DNA of 64,000 nucleotides. Source: an uncultured Muribaculaceae bacterium (GTDB lineage Bacteria; Bacteroidota; Bacteroidia; Bacteroidales; Muribaculaceae). The DNA lies in NCBI GenBank assembly GCA_910578385.1, contig CAJTQV010000015.1:1-64000 (forward strand). Reading direction: 5' to 3'. Shown here piece by piece: positions 1 to 7,975 of the stretch (position 1 is its first letter; every line of letters starts with the position of its first letter). The notes beneath the pieces are model-generated. The model was not told where the DNA came from and did no database searches. It saw only the letters and a program-made list of their open reading frames with translations. Position numbers and translations under genes: made by a program.

Positions 1-28
1 AACTTTCGCTGCTTTGTCTTGGTAGCAT
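1..28 (-). CDS. possible 5' end of a gene leaving the window
   Basis: An ATG at position 28 on the minus strand opens a frame that runs off the left edge after nine codons (MLPRQSSES). The only support is the well-formed minus-strand promoter at 103-134, which fires in this direction and must serve a gene to the left. The real start could lie outside the window. Confidence 0.25.
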
Positions 29-102
29 TATGTCAATGTTCTCTTGCTTTTCCGGGCCTCAGACCTTCGTTTGAGTGTCGGTTTGTTTCCCGTTTGCGGT
101 TG

Positions 103-134
103 CAAAATTAGTGCGTTTTTTCGCGCTGTGCAAA
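103..134 (-). promoter_or_regulatory. Bacteroidetes-type promoter firing leftward
   Basis: On the minus strand TTTG (134-131) is followed by exactly 20 bases and then TAATTTTG (110-103). This matches the Bacteroidetes -33/-7 consensus (TTTG and TAnnTTTG). It points out of the window to the left, to a gene not seen here. Confidence 0.6.
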
Positions 135-499
135 TTTTTTCGGAAGTTTTTCTGCTGAAAAACATATTTTCGGGTGTATGTGGCTGTAATTCAGCCGAAT
201 CAACAAATGTTAAAATATCTTTGGTTTTGTTAATGCAGGCGAACAAATTTGGCCGCTCGGGTGTGGGGGACCGCGTCCGCGACGGTGGTCGCGGCACAAA
301 CGGCGGGCCAAGCCCGCAAAAGACGGAGGGACATGCCCGCAAAAGACGGAGGGTAACGGACGGCAGGGACGGTGGGCGCGGGCACACGACATGGGGCGGT
401 GGGTATGACGCAGCCCGCCGGGGGGGGTGGGCACGGCGGGCTGCGATATCTGAAATTGAAGCTCAAATCTGAGCTTCGGGGTAGCCAATGTGGGTGCTA
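135..499. repeat. GC-rich intergenic stretch with a direct repeat and a hairpin
   Basis: No credible gene is seen; open frames here are GC-driven. A 19-bp sequence beginning GCCCGCAAAAGACGG occurs twice, at 312-330 and 335-353 (period 23). At 409-419 and 435-445 there is a perfect 11-bp inverted repeat (CGCAGCCCGCC and its complement) with a G-rich loop. The hairpin lies just past the 3' end of the MBOAT gene, so it may act as its terminator, although no clear T-run follows. The base composition resembles the GC-rich repeats near 47,550 and 53,700. Confidence 0.5.
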
Positions 500-1999
500 T
501 CAGAACTGGAAGTAGATGAAGGGGGCTACTTCTTCGGTCATGAACTCGATTACGAGCTGGACGACTATAAGGAAAGTCAGCAGTTTTACTATCCAGGGTG
601 ATTTTATGAATATATACTGGACCCGGTCCGCTATGCGCTGGGGTATGAAATGGAATATAACGAGCGCTATCATCATTATGCACCACACCATGCGGGCCTC
701 GAAGAACTGCGGAATCTGGGTCCACTGGAAATCCACAAATATGTTCTGTATAATAAGAACTGAATCCTCGAATGTAGCCGCCCGAAAGAAAACCCACAGC
801 AGCGATACATATATAAATGTAATCGCCCAGAATATAAAAATGGTAAACCAATTGTCGGGTATGCGCTTCAATATCGGCTTGGATGCCTTGTGAACGGCAA
901 GACCAACACCGTGCATGGCTCCCCAGAATACGAATTTCCAGGCCGCTCCATGCCAAAGTCCACCGATAAGCATTGTAAGGAAATTGTTAAGGTACGTTCG
1001 GAAGGTACCCTTGCGATTACCTCCCAGAGGTATATATACGTAGTCGCGCAACCATGATGACAACGATATATGCCATCTCCGCCAGAACTCGGTCAAGTTC
1101 CTGCTCTGGTACGGAGAGTCGAAGTTGATACCAAGTTTGAATCCCATGATAAGGGCTATACCTATAGCCATATCGCTGTATCCTGAGAAGTCGCAATATA
1201 TCTGCATGGTGTATCCAAGTACGCCCATGAGCGTCTGCACACCGGTATAGAAAGAGGGATCATTGAATATTAGGTCATTGAACTGCGCAATGTAATCTGC
1301 AATTACAGCCTTCTTGACTATACCGATTATTATGAGCCATAGACCGCCCCAAATCTCATCAGCAGTGGCCTTATGGTTTTTCTCAATCTGAGGCAGAAAG
1401 TAGTCAGCCCTAACAATGGGACCTGCAACAAGAGCCGGAAAGAATGAAAGGAAGAATATATAGTCAAGCCAGGTTCGCGTCGGGGTAATCTTTTCCTTAT
1501 AGACATCGACGACATAACTTATGGACTGGAACGTATAGAATGATATGCCGACCGGAAGAACTATATCGAGAGGCTGGAAGTTTCCCTCGACCATGGCATT
1601 CCAGTTCCATAGAAAGAAGTTGGCATACTTGAAATACCCGAGTATAGAAAGCGAGAGCAGAATCGAGAACCACATAAGAGTCAGCCTTGCACCGCGCCCC
1701 CGCAGTGTTGCCATCCACTTCGACACGAGCCAATCGACCATCGACGTTCCAATAAGCATCAGGAAAAATAGTCCGCTCGACTTATAGTAGAAATACAACG
1801 AAAATGCCACCACAAAGAGGCACATCTGCAACTTGCTACGCTTCAGCAACGCATAAACGGGTAGAAAGACCAGAAAAAGCAGCCAGAAAATACCGCTGGA
1901 AAAAAGCATCGGAGCCTTAGGGTCATATAATAACTGACTTCCGATATTGCCAGCGGTCTCCCAGCTGAATTCAGGAAATGAGATAGACATATTAAGCAT
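500..1999 (-). CDS. MBOAT-family O-acyltransferase (AlgI-like)
   Basis: A 499-residue multipass inner-membrane protein of the membrane-bound O-acyltransferase family, AlgI/DltB branch. These proteins pass acetyl groups across the membrane to extracellular polysaccharide or cell-wall sugars. The family signature is visible: FWRRWH at about 305-310, then YIPLGG at about 322-327, and the second conserved histidine in GGLWHG (His350). Hydrophobic segments cover most of the chain. The SGNH gene lies upstream with a 6-base gap, so the two form an operon in the usual pairing of an acyl carrier/transporter and a periplasmic transferase. The substrate cannot be told from sequence. The start could also be Met4. 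Family assignment is firm, substrate unknown. Confidence 0.9.
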   Translation of the reverse strand: MLNMSISFPEFSWETAGNIGSQLLYDPKAPMLFSSGIFWLLFLVFLPVYALLKRSKLQMCLFVVAFSLYFYYKSSGLFFLMLIGTSMVDWLVSKWMATLRGRGARLTLMWFSILLSLSILGYFKYANFFLWNWNAMVEGNFQPLDIVLPVGISFYTFQSISYVVDVYKEKITPTRTWLDYIFFLSFFPALVAGPIVRADYFLPQIEKNHKATADEIWGGLWLIIIGIVKKAVIADYIAQFNDLIFNDPSFYTGVQTLMGVLGYTMQIYCDFSGYSDMAIGIALIMGFKLGINFDSPYQSRNLTEFWRRWHISLSSWLRDYVYIPLGGNRKGTFRTYLNNFLTMLIGGLWHGAAWKFVFWGAMHGVGLAVHKASKPILKRIPDNWFTIFIFWAITFIYVSLLWVFFRAATFEDSVLIIQNIFVDFQWTQIPQFFEARMVWCIMMIALVIFHFIPQRIADRVQYIFIKSPWIVKLLTFLIVVQLVIEFMTEEVAPFIYFQF

Positions 2000-2005
2000 A
2001 GCTAC

Positions 2006-2791
2006 TTACTTGTTGAGAGCCTTCAGAAACACTATATTAGGATTTGTCTTCTTGATTGAGTCACCCGGCACTTCCGCAATAAAAGGATGCGCCGAAGAGG
2101 GTATCCATCTAATTATGCTGTCAACCCAGTCGGCGGACGATTCACGTGTGGGGTGTACCTTATCCGCCTTACGCTTGAATTCCATGCCCGCAGACCGGAA
2201 AAAAGTACCGGGGCGGCATGTACGCGCAAGGAGGTCGTTTATGCCACCGTCCTCCTTCCAGTTAGGCGGACCTATCCAGACATACGGAATGGTATCAATC
2301 ACCTCAAGAATCTTCTTTATATAAGGAAGCCGCGTCTCCGGCTTGGTTATATACAGCTCATTACTTCCGAGCGCGATGAAAACCTGTGTGGGGCGATACT
2401 TCTCAAGGTAATAGCGGAGGGTATCGTGCTCAGCCCAGATCTTGGTATTGCTCGAATCCCAGTTAACAGAATGAATGGTATGACCATTCTGTCGGGCATA
2501 CTGCGCAAGACGCAACGCCAGATTATAAGTCATCGAATCACCGAAAATGAACAGAGACTGTGGCAAAGAATCGGTTGTAACCGTTTCCTCAAGTTCCTCA
2601 GCAATCATTAATGAATCAGAAGTCGCAAGCGAGTCAAGCGCAGACGCACCCCCATTGAAAAAATCTGCAACCGGAGCTTTCTTCAAAGTCTTACCGCCAA
2701 TCGTGATGTCATCAGAAAAAGCTACCAGGAGCACCGCACATAGAGCCACACTCAACAGCAGCCAAAGAGAAATATATGTTTTACGAAACAT
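2006..2791 (-). CDS. membrane-anchored SGNH/GDSL-type acetyltransferase or esterase
   Basis: A 261-residue protein with an N-terminal membrane anchor (about residues 7-25) and a periplasmic SGNH-hydrolase domain. The blocks are in order: the nucleophile block FGDSM (Ser86), the GSN block (Gly142-Asn144) and a C-terminal DKVH (Asp210, His213). It is the first gene of a two-gene operon with the AlgI-like MBOAT protein. By analogy with AlgI/AlgJ/AlgX and PatA/PatB it probably moves acetyl groups from the MBOAT partner onto a periplasmic glycan. That role is inferred; the domain itself is well supported. A -7 element lies at 2884-2891, about 90 bases upstream. Confidence 0.8.
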   Translation of the reverse strand: MFRKTYISLWLLLSVALCAVLLVAFSDDITIGGKTLKKAPVADFFNGGASALDSLATSDSLMIAEELEETVTTDSLPQSLFIFGDSMTYNLALRLAQYARQNGHTIHSVNWDSSNTKIWAEHDTLRYYLEKYRPTQVFIALGSNELYITKPETRLPYIKKILEVIDTIPYVWIGPPNWKEDGGINDLLARTCRPGTFFRSAGMEFKRKADKVHPTRESSADWVDSIIRWIPSSAHPFIAEVPGDSIKKTNPNIVFLKALNK

Positions 2792-2883
2792 GTCAATTCA
2801 CAACATTAAACGAAAGAAACCGGACAGCTACGGAACCCTGCACTCAGTAAAATCCACATACCGAAGTTCCGCAAATCCGGGTG

Positions 2884-2891
2884 CAAAATTA
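2884..2891 (-). promoter_or_regulatory. -7 element upstream of the SGNH/MBOAT operon
   Basis: TAATTTTG on the minus strand matches TAnnTTTG. No good TTTG lies 20 bases further upstream, so this is a partial match only. The position suits transcription of the SGNH-MBOAT pair. Confidence 0.4.
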
Positions 2892-2970
2892 CAACTTTTT
2901 CCCCAATAAAGAATCGTTTTACGTAAATTTATGATGCCTTCACGATAAAAAAGCTGTTTATAGAATCGAA

Positions 2971-5439
2971 TCAGGAAAGAGTAACCACAGTAATTCCGGC
3001 GCCTCCGAATCTAATATCTTCATCCTCAAAAGATTCCACACCCGACACAGCCTTAAGCTGCTGACGTATGAGAGTCTTGAGAATACCATGACCTGTGCCA
3101 TGGAGAATCCGCACCTTACCGGCATTGAACTGGATGGCATCATCAAGGAAATATGTCACAGCCTGCAATGCCTCATCCGCCCTCATGCCACGCACATCAA
3201 TCTCATTCTTGAAATTCAACTGACGGCGACGGCTCTCCTCGGTTGTGGAAGAACTTACCACAGTCGAAGTTGATAATGCTGAAGACTTGGGACGCTTGGC
3301 CTGTTTAAGACGCGACAATTCAACATATGTTCTCAGGGCACCAAAAGCTACCTCAGCTTTTTTGCCGGAGACAGAGAGAACCTGACCGACAGTTCCTCCT
3401 CCATCCAGACTTACATAGTCGCCGGCCTCGACGGGTTTGGCAACAGTCTCCTCCTTGACAGGTTGTTGTGCCGGTTTAGGCTTGCGGCTCTTGTGCTTCA
3501 GATCGCGTATCTGACTTGGCTTGTCATCATTCTCATTAGCTGCGACAGCGCCCTCCGCATAATCCTTGAGGTCACGACGGAGCTGCTTTGTCTTCTCCTT
3601 GTCAGCCTGCACCTTACGGATTTCAAGAATCGTTCTTTCAATTCTTGCGTTAGCCTCCGACAGAATCTCCTTCGCCTCACGCCGGGCATCCTCAAGAATA
3701 GTGCGCCGCTGAGACTTGAGGTCACCGGCAACCTCCTCATATTTAGACAACAGACCGTCGAGACGATTTTCCTTCTCGCGGATATTCTGACGCTTGTTTG
3801 CCCAATACTTTCGGTCGCGTGCTATGTCGGAAAGATACTTGTCGAGATTCACATAGTCCTCTCCCACTATCCTCTTGGCCTCCTCAATCACATCCTTAGG
3901 CAATCCCATCTTATGCGCAATATCGATAGCAAAAGAACTTCCGGGATTACCCACCGATAACTGAAATGTCGGTTCAAGACGGGCCCGGTCATAGAGCATG
4001 GCCCCATTAACAAAGCCAGGCTCATGGTCTGCGAATGTCTTGAGATTCTGGTAATGGGTAGTAACCACACCATAACAACCAGACCGCCCGAGCTGCTGAA
4101 GGATAGCCTGAGCCATGGCACCGCCTATCTGAGGTTCGGTTCCCGACCCCATCTCATCGGCAAGAAGAAGAGTACGCTTGTCGGAATGAGCCAGGAAGAA
4201 CCGCATGTTACGCAGATGCGAGGAATAAGTGGAGAGATCATTCTCGAACGACTGCTCGTCGCCGATGTCAATAAAGAGATTCCTGAAGAATCCCATATGG
4301 GAATTATCATAGACAGTGGGCAGCAGACCACACTGCATCATATACTGCACGACAGCCACAGTCTTCAGACACACCGATTTACCTCCGGCATTAGGACCGG
4401 AGATTATCAGAATCCTTTTGTCATGGGTAAGGTGGATACCAAGAGGAACCACCTCGCGTCCATGCTGACGTAGAGAAAGATAAAGTGCAGGATGGACGGC
4501 ATGATACCACTCCAGTTCCGCCTTATCCTCTATATGAGGCATCGAGGCATTGACTTCTATAGCAAAGGCTGCCTTGGCGGCAATGAAATCGAGCAGACCG
4601 AGAATGCGGCAACTATCGGCGATATCCTCAGTATAGGGTCGTATGCCATCAGCAATTGCAATAAGAATCGCCGTTTCCTCACGCTTCTCCTCCATCTGCA
4701 ACTCGCGTAGACGGTTTCCGGCCTCGACAACCTCGGCAGGTTCTATAAACACGGTCTTACCCGTAGCACTCTCATCATGCACAATACCATTAATCTGCCT
4801 TTTCAGACCGGCTGCGACCGGAATAACCAGACGACCGTCACGAACCGAGGGAGAAGCATCCTTTTCGACAACGCCCGCAGAAATTGCCGCGTCCATAACC
4901 CGACGCATGGCACGTTGCATTGAGCCGGATGCCCGCTTGATGGACTGACGGATCTCATACAGGGCCGGAGAAGCGGTATCCTTTATCTCGCCAAACTTGT
5001 TGATGGCATCTGAGATTAACCTGACAAGTACCGGAAACTGAGCCAACGGTTCTATGTCACGGTTAAGCTCCGGGAAAAGGGGTGTGCCGGAATTCTCGTC
5101 ATTCTGAGAATCGAAGAAAACTCGGATTTCGGAGAAAGAGAGCAGCACCTGCATCAGCTTGTAAAGACGGTCGGCACTCATAAAAGAATTCTGCGCCCGT
5201 ATCTCCACAAGATAAGGGACAACATCATGAGCCGAAGGCGCGGGATAAGGAAGAGCACGCGAGCGGATGTCGATCATTTCTCGCACGCTCCCGAGCGCGT
5301 GCATGACTGCCGCATAGTCGGTCGAGAAAGCCATCTTCTCCGCTTGCTCGACAGCCATACGACTGTTACACGATTGGACAATAATCTTACGAATGGAGTC
5401 GAAACCGATCTTGGCTTCAAAATCCTGAGGATATATCAT
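2971..5439 (-). CDS. mutS2: endonuclease MutS2
   Basis: An 822-residue MutS2 protein, a MutS-family ATPase that acts on branched DNA or collided ribosomes depending on species. It has the MutS core and clamp, a Walker A motif GPNAGGKS (about 348-355), a Walker B region with LLADEMGSGTEP, a long coiled coil after the ATPase, and a C-terminal Smr nuclease domain (about 745-822) with the DVRG block and HGTGHG. The start at 5439 gives the usual family N-terminus; an upstream in-frame start 14 codons earlier begins in a region unlike MutS2. A minus-strand TAATTTTG at 5527-5520 is the likely -7 element. The gene is complete and stands alone. Confidence 0.95.
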   Translation of the reverse strand: MIYPQDFEAKIGFDSIRKIIVQSCNSRMAVEQAEKMAFSTDYAAVMHALGSVREMIDIRSRALPYPAPSAHDVVPYLVEIRAQNSFMSADRLYKLMQVLLSFSEIRVFFDSQNDENSGTPLFPELNRDIEPLAQFPVLVRLISDAINKFGEIKDTASPALYEIRQSIKRASGSMQRAMRRVMDAAISAGVVEKDASPSVRDGRLVIPVAAGLKRQINGIVHDESATGKTVFIEPAEVVEAGNRLRELQMEEKREETAILIAIADGIRPYTEDIADSCRILGLLDFIAAKAAFAIEVNASMPHIEDKAELEWYHAVHPALYLSLRQHGREVVPLGIHLTHDKRILIISGPNAGGKSVCLKTVAVVQYMMQCGLLPTVYDNSHMGFFRNLFIDIGDEQSFENDLSTYSSHLRNMRFFLAHSDKRTLLLADEMGSGTEPQIGGAMAQAILQQLGRSGCYGVVTTHYQNLKTFADHEPGFVNGAMLYDRARLEPTFQLSVGNPGSSFAIDIAHKMGLPKDVIEEAKRIVGEDYVNLDKYLSDIARDRKYWANKRQNIREKENRLDGLLSKYEEVAGDLKSQRRTILEDARREAKEILSEANARIERTILEIRKVQADKEKTKQLRRDLKDYAEGAVAANENDDKPSQIRDLKHKSRKPKPAQQPVKEETVAKPVEAGDYVSLDGGGTVGQVLSVSGKKAEVAFGALRTYVELSRLKQAKRPKSSALSTSTVVSSSTTEESRRRQLNFKNEIDVRGMRADEALQAVTYFLDDAIQFNAGKVRILHGTGHGILKTLIRQQLKAVSGVESFEDEDIRFGGAGITVVTLS

Positions 5440-5519
5440 TTTGCAGTTACAATCAAGTTTTATGTTATAAACAACGCACACAGCACATTTGATTGTCTCA
5501 TGTGCGTGTTACCGAACTG

Positions 5520-5527
5520 CAAAATTA
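5520..5527 (-). promoter_or_regulatory. -7 element for mutS2
   Basis: TAATTTTG on the minus strand, about 80 bases upstream of the mutS2 start. The expected TTTG at -33 is degenerate (GTTT), so the match is partial. Confidence 0.4.
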
Positions 5528-5554
5528 GTAAAAAAAAAGGAGGTGTGAAACACT

Positions 5555-6685
5555 TCAGACAGGAAGCACCAGCAAAGGCACATCCCGCTCGAACAAAATG
5601 CGGTGTGCAAGCGTCGGCCGGAAGAACCGGCTGAACGCGCTTGACTTCTTGTTGGGCACAATCATAAGCTGAATATGATTGTCGGCAATCATGCTGCGGA
5701 TGCGGTCGTCGAACTTTCCACCTTGGGCACGCACGGCATGAAACGATGCCATCGGGAACATGTCGGCAAGATAATCGCGCAGTCTGTCAGTCTTACGGTC
5801 AACATCCGAGAAAGGCCGGTCACTGACAGGCACCAGATAGAAATCGGCCGAAGGATAATCGAACGTCTTCATCAGCCCTCTAAGAGTGGCAAGGTCATAA
5901 GCCGTGAAAGTACAGAACATCGCCACGCTCTTGATTTTATCAACACCGAGCGGCATGTAACTGTCCGGCACCGCGAACACCGGCACACGACATGAGTCAA
6001 TGACTTCGGCCGTCACACTGCCTACAAGGTCCGACTCCTTCTTGTCCTTGCCACGGGTGGCCATGACCACCATCAGGGGATGATTCTGCTTGCAATACTC
6101 CTGGATGACCTGCTCCGGAATGCCTTCGAGCAAAGTCGTGGAGAAACGTCTGTCGGGTATGGTGCCGTCCGCCTGAGCCTTCTCAATCTGCTTCTTCAGC
6201 TTAGACAGCTGAGCCGAGGCAATTTTCCTGAGGTCTGCCGCCTCCACAGCATCCAGCTCCGGATCCTCGTCGGGCAATGCACCGGCAAACGGTTCTGCCG
6301 GAGGTATGAACAGAGGAGCGAGATAGGCATGAAGGATGATAGGTTCGACATCGAACTTCTCCGCCAGAAAGAAACCGGCTTTCACAGCCAGCATACTGGC
6401 GGGAGAAAAATCGACGGGAATGAGCAGACTACTGCCCATACCCGTCATTTTCATAAGAGCGAGAGGGGCGGCGTTAGCCTCACCACTCTCAAGAATCTTG
6501 AGACCGAGAGCAAGGGATGATACGGGAATCCGGACTTTCTTAGGAGCCACCTGCAATGGCAGGTCTTCTACCACGACATCCTCAAGAGTGACCGCAATGT
6601 CATGAAACTCGAGGATTTCCTTAAGCTTGAGAGCGCGGTCCTCCGTGTGGACCACGAGTGTTATGAGATTTCCGTCATTCCCCAT
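5555..6685 (-). CDS. tandem universal stress protein (UspA family)
   Basis: A 376-residue cytoplasmic protein with two Usp domains. The first full alpha/beta fold begins near residue 87 (LLIPVDFSPAS) and has an ATRGKD stretch near 205-215 like the ATP-binding loop of Usp proteins. The second runs from about 250 to the end and finishes with DVPLLVLPV, a typical last Usp strand. The first 80 residues may be a degenerate extra half. Tandem Usp proteins usually answer stress or starvation; no precise function can be read. The small HTH gene lies 10 bases upstream and is probably co-transcribed. Confidence 0.85.
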   Translation of the reverse strand: MGNDGNLITLVVHTEDRALKLKEILEFHDIAVTLEDVVVEDLPLQVAPKKVRIPVSSLALGLKILESGEANAAPLALMKMTGMGSSLLIPVDFSPASMLAVKAGFFLAEKFDVEPIILHAYLAPLFIPPAEPFAGALPDEDPELDAVEAADLRKIASAQLSKLKKQIEKAQADGTIPDRRFSTTLLEGIPEQVIQEYCKQNHPLMVVMATRGKDKKESDLVGSVTAEVIDSCRVPVFAVPDSYMPLGVDKIKSVAMFCTFTAYDLATLRGLMKTFDYPSADFYLVPVSDRPFSDVDRKTDRLRDYLADMFPMASFHAVRAQGGKFDDRIRSMIADNHIQLMIVPNKKSSAFSRFFRPTLAHRILFERDVPLLVLPV

Positions 6686-6695
6686 GGCAACCGGA

Positions 6696-6953
6696 TCATT
6701 TATTGTTTTCTTCCTCCAGGATTTTCAGAGCCATGTCGTAGATGGTAGTGTCATCAAGGACAACAATACCGCCGTCGGGACCCGGCTCGATGTGAAGACC
6801 TGCATTTTTTCCGTACTGATAATTGACGCCTCCGAAGTAATTGCGCACTGTCTGGACGGTGACGTTGAGCTCGTCAGCGATGCGATGTGTGGAGCCGTCA
6901 GGCAAACTGTCTTTGAGTCGACGAAGTTCGTTGAATGTGATGGTCTTGCTCAT
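6696..6953 (-). CDS. small HTH DNA-binding protein
   Basis: An 85-residue protein with a helix-turn-helix at about residues 22-42 (HRIADELNVTVQTVRNYFGG), followed by a short acidic tail ending TIYDMALKILEEENNK. Short HTH proteins of this shape are common in Bacteroidales and are annotated only as DNA-binding proteins. It is the first gene of a pair with the universal stress protein, so it may regulate that gene, but this is inference. The upstream 200 bases are AT-rich. Confidence 0.7.
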   Translation of the reverse strand: MSKTITFNELRRLKDSLPDGSTHRIADELNVTVQTVRNYFGGVNYQYGKNAGLHIEPGPDGGIVVLDDTTIYDMALKILEEENNK

Positions 6954-7165
6954 AATTATAGAATTTGGTTATGTTTGAGTTTTTCGATGGGAGAGCTATC
7001 GGTTTTCTTGTTCGCTAAATTAGTTAAAATTAATCGGTTTTCAAAGAGAAAATGACAAAATATTTTATTGTTTTATAACATATTTTTCATTAATGAACAA
7101 AATCTCATCCTCTTTGTTAACTGATATTTTAATGTTATCATTCTACTAATCAGACATATAAATAC

Positions 7166-7975
7166 TCACATGCCGACCGGCTCGAAATCTGAGGTCTGAA
7201 TCCATCCGACAAAATCGGAATTAAGCCGGACCTTGTACCACTGCGGATGTTCCGATCCGGCTGGGAAAGAATCGAGCACCCAGAGCCTTGTTCCACGCGT
7301 CAACGCCACGGCATTCTCCTTGGAGTTGACCGACGCCTCACTCCGCAGGTGCACCTTGGCTCCGGTCACGACACCCTCCTCAGTAAGATAAGAGGCCGCC
7401 ATAAAGGAAAAGACAAGTGCTACGAGCGAAAGCCCGAGGAAAATGAATCCGCCGAAGAAACCTACCTTCCGTGCCATCACATTTCTTGTGAAGACATATA
7501 CGGCCAGGCATCCGACAAAAATCAGGAAACAGACAACAGCCCATACTGCCCAGGTATCAGAAAGGTGGTCCCTGCATATGAAACTTCTCACCGATGAAAA
7601 GAAAGTCTGTCCCTCCGGCTCGACCGAAAGTTTCTTTCCTTTCAGTTCGGTGCGATTGCTGTCAGCAACCTTCGATTCAATATATCTAACGTTATCGGCG
7701 GCCTGTGAGTTCGAGGGGTCGAGCCGCAATGCTCTCAGATAATAGACCAAGGCATGACCATAGTCTCCACCCTTGGCGTACGCATTGCCCGTATTGTAAA
7801 GGAGTTGCGAAGAAACACCCTCTGTTCCGGCTATCCTGGTATATAATTTCACGGCATCAGCATAATCACCCTTGGAGTATGCCGAGTCAGCCTCCGCGAT
7901 ATCGGAAGCGAACGCGAGGCGCGGCAACAGAACCACCGCCAGTGCCAACATAAAAATTCTCAATGCTGATTTCAT
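7166..7975 (-). CDS. batE: BatE: TPR and SH3-like aerotolerance protein
   Basis: A 269-residue protein, last of the bat operon. It has a signal peptide, TPR-type helices at about 25-105, two membrane segments at about 135-200, and a C-terminal bacterial SH3-like domain (AKVHLRSEAS to the end). This layout is that of BatE in Bacteroides, a member of the membrane-bound Bat complex linked to aerotolerance and envelope stress. The start codon overlaps the batD stop codon by four bases (ATGA), which implies translational coupling. No rho-independent terminator is evident in the 160 AT-rich bases beyond its stop. Confidence 0.85.
   Translation of the reverse strand: MKSALRIFMLALAVVLLPRLAFASDIAEADSAYSKGDYADAVKLYTRIAGTEGVSSQLLYNTGNAYAKGGDYGHALVYYLRALRLDPSNSQAADNVRYIESKVADSNRTELKGKKLSVEPEGQTFFSSVRSFICRDHLSDTWAVWAVVCFLIFVGCLAVYVFTRNVMARKVGFFGGFIFLGLSLVALVFSFMAASYLTEEGVVTGAKVHLRSEASVNSKENAVALTRGTRLWVLDSFPAGSEHPQWYKVRLNSDFVGWIQTSDFEPVGM

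Noticed and set aside
28..956. Open frames on both strands over 28-387, 44-472 and 210-956
   Set aside because: They run through the GC-rich repeat region and overlap the MBOAT gene in other frames; Arg/Pro/Gly-rich composition is typical of shadow frames.
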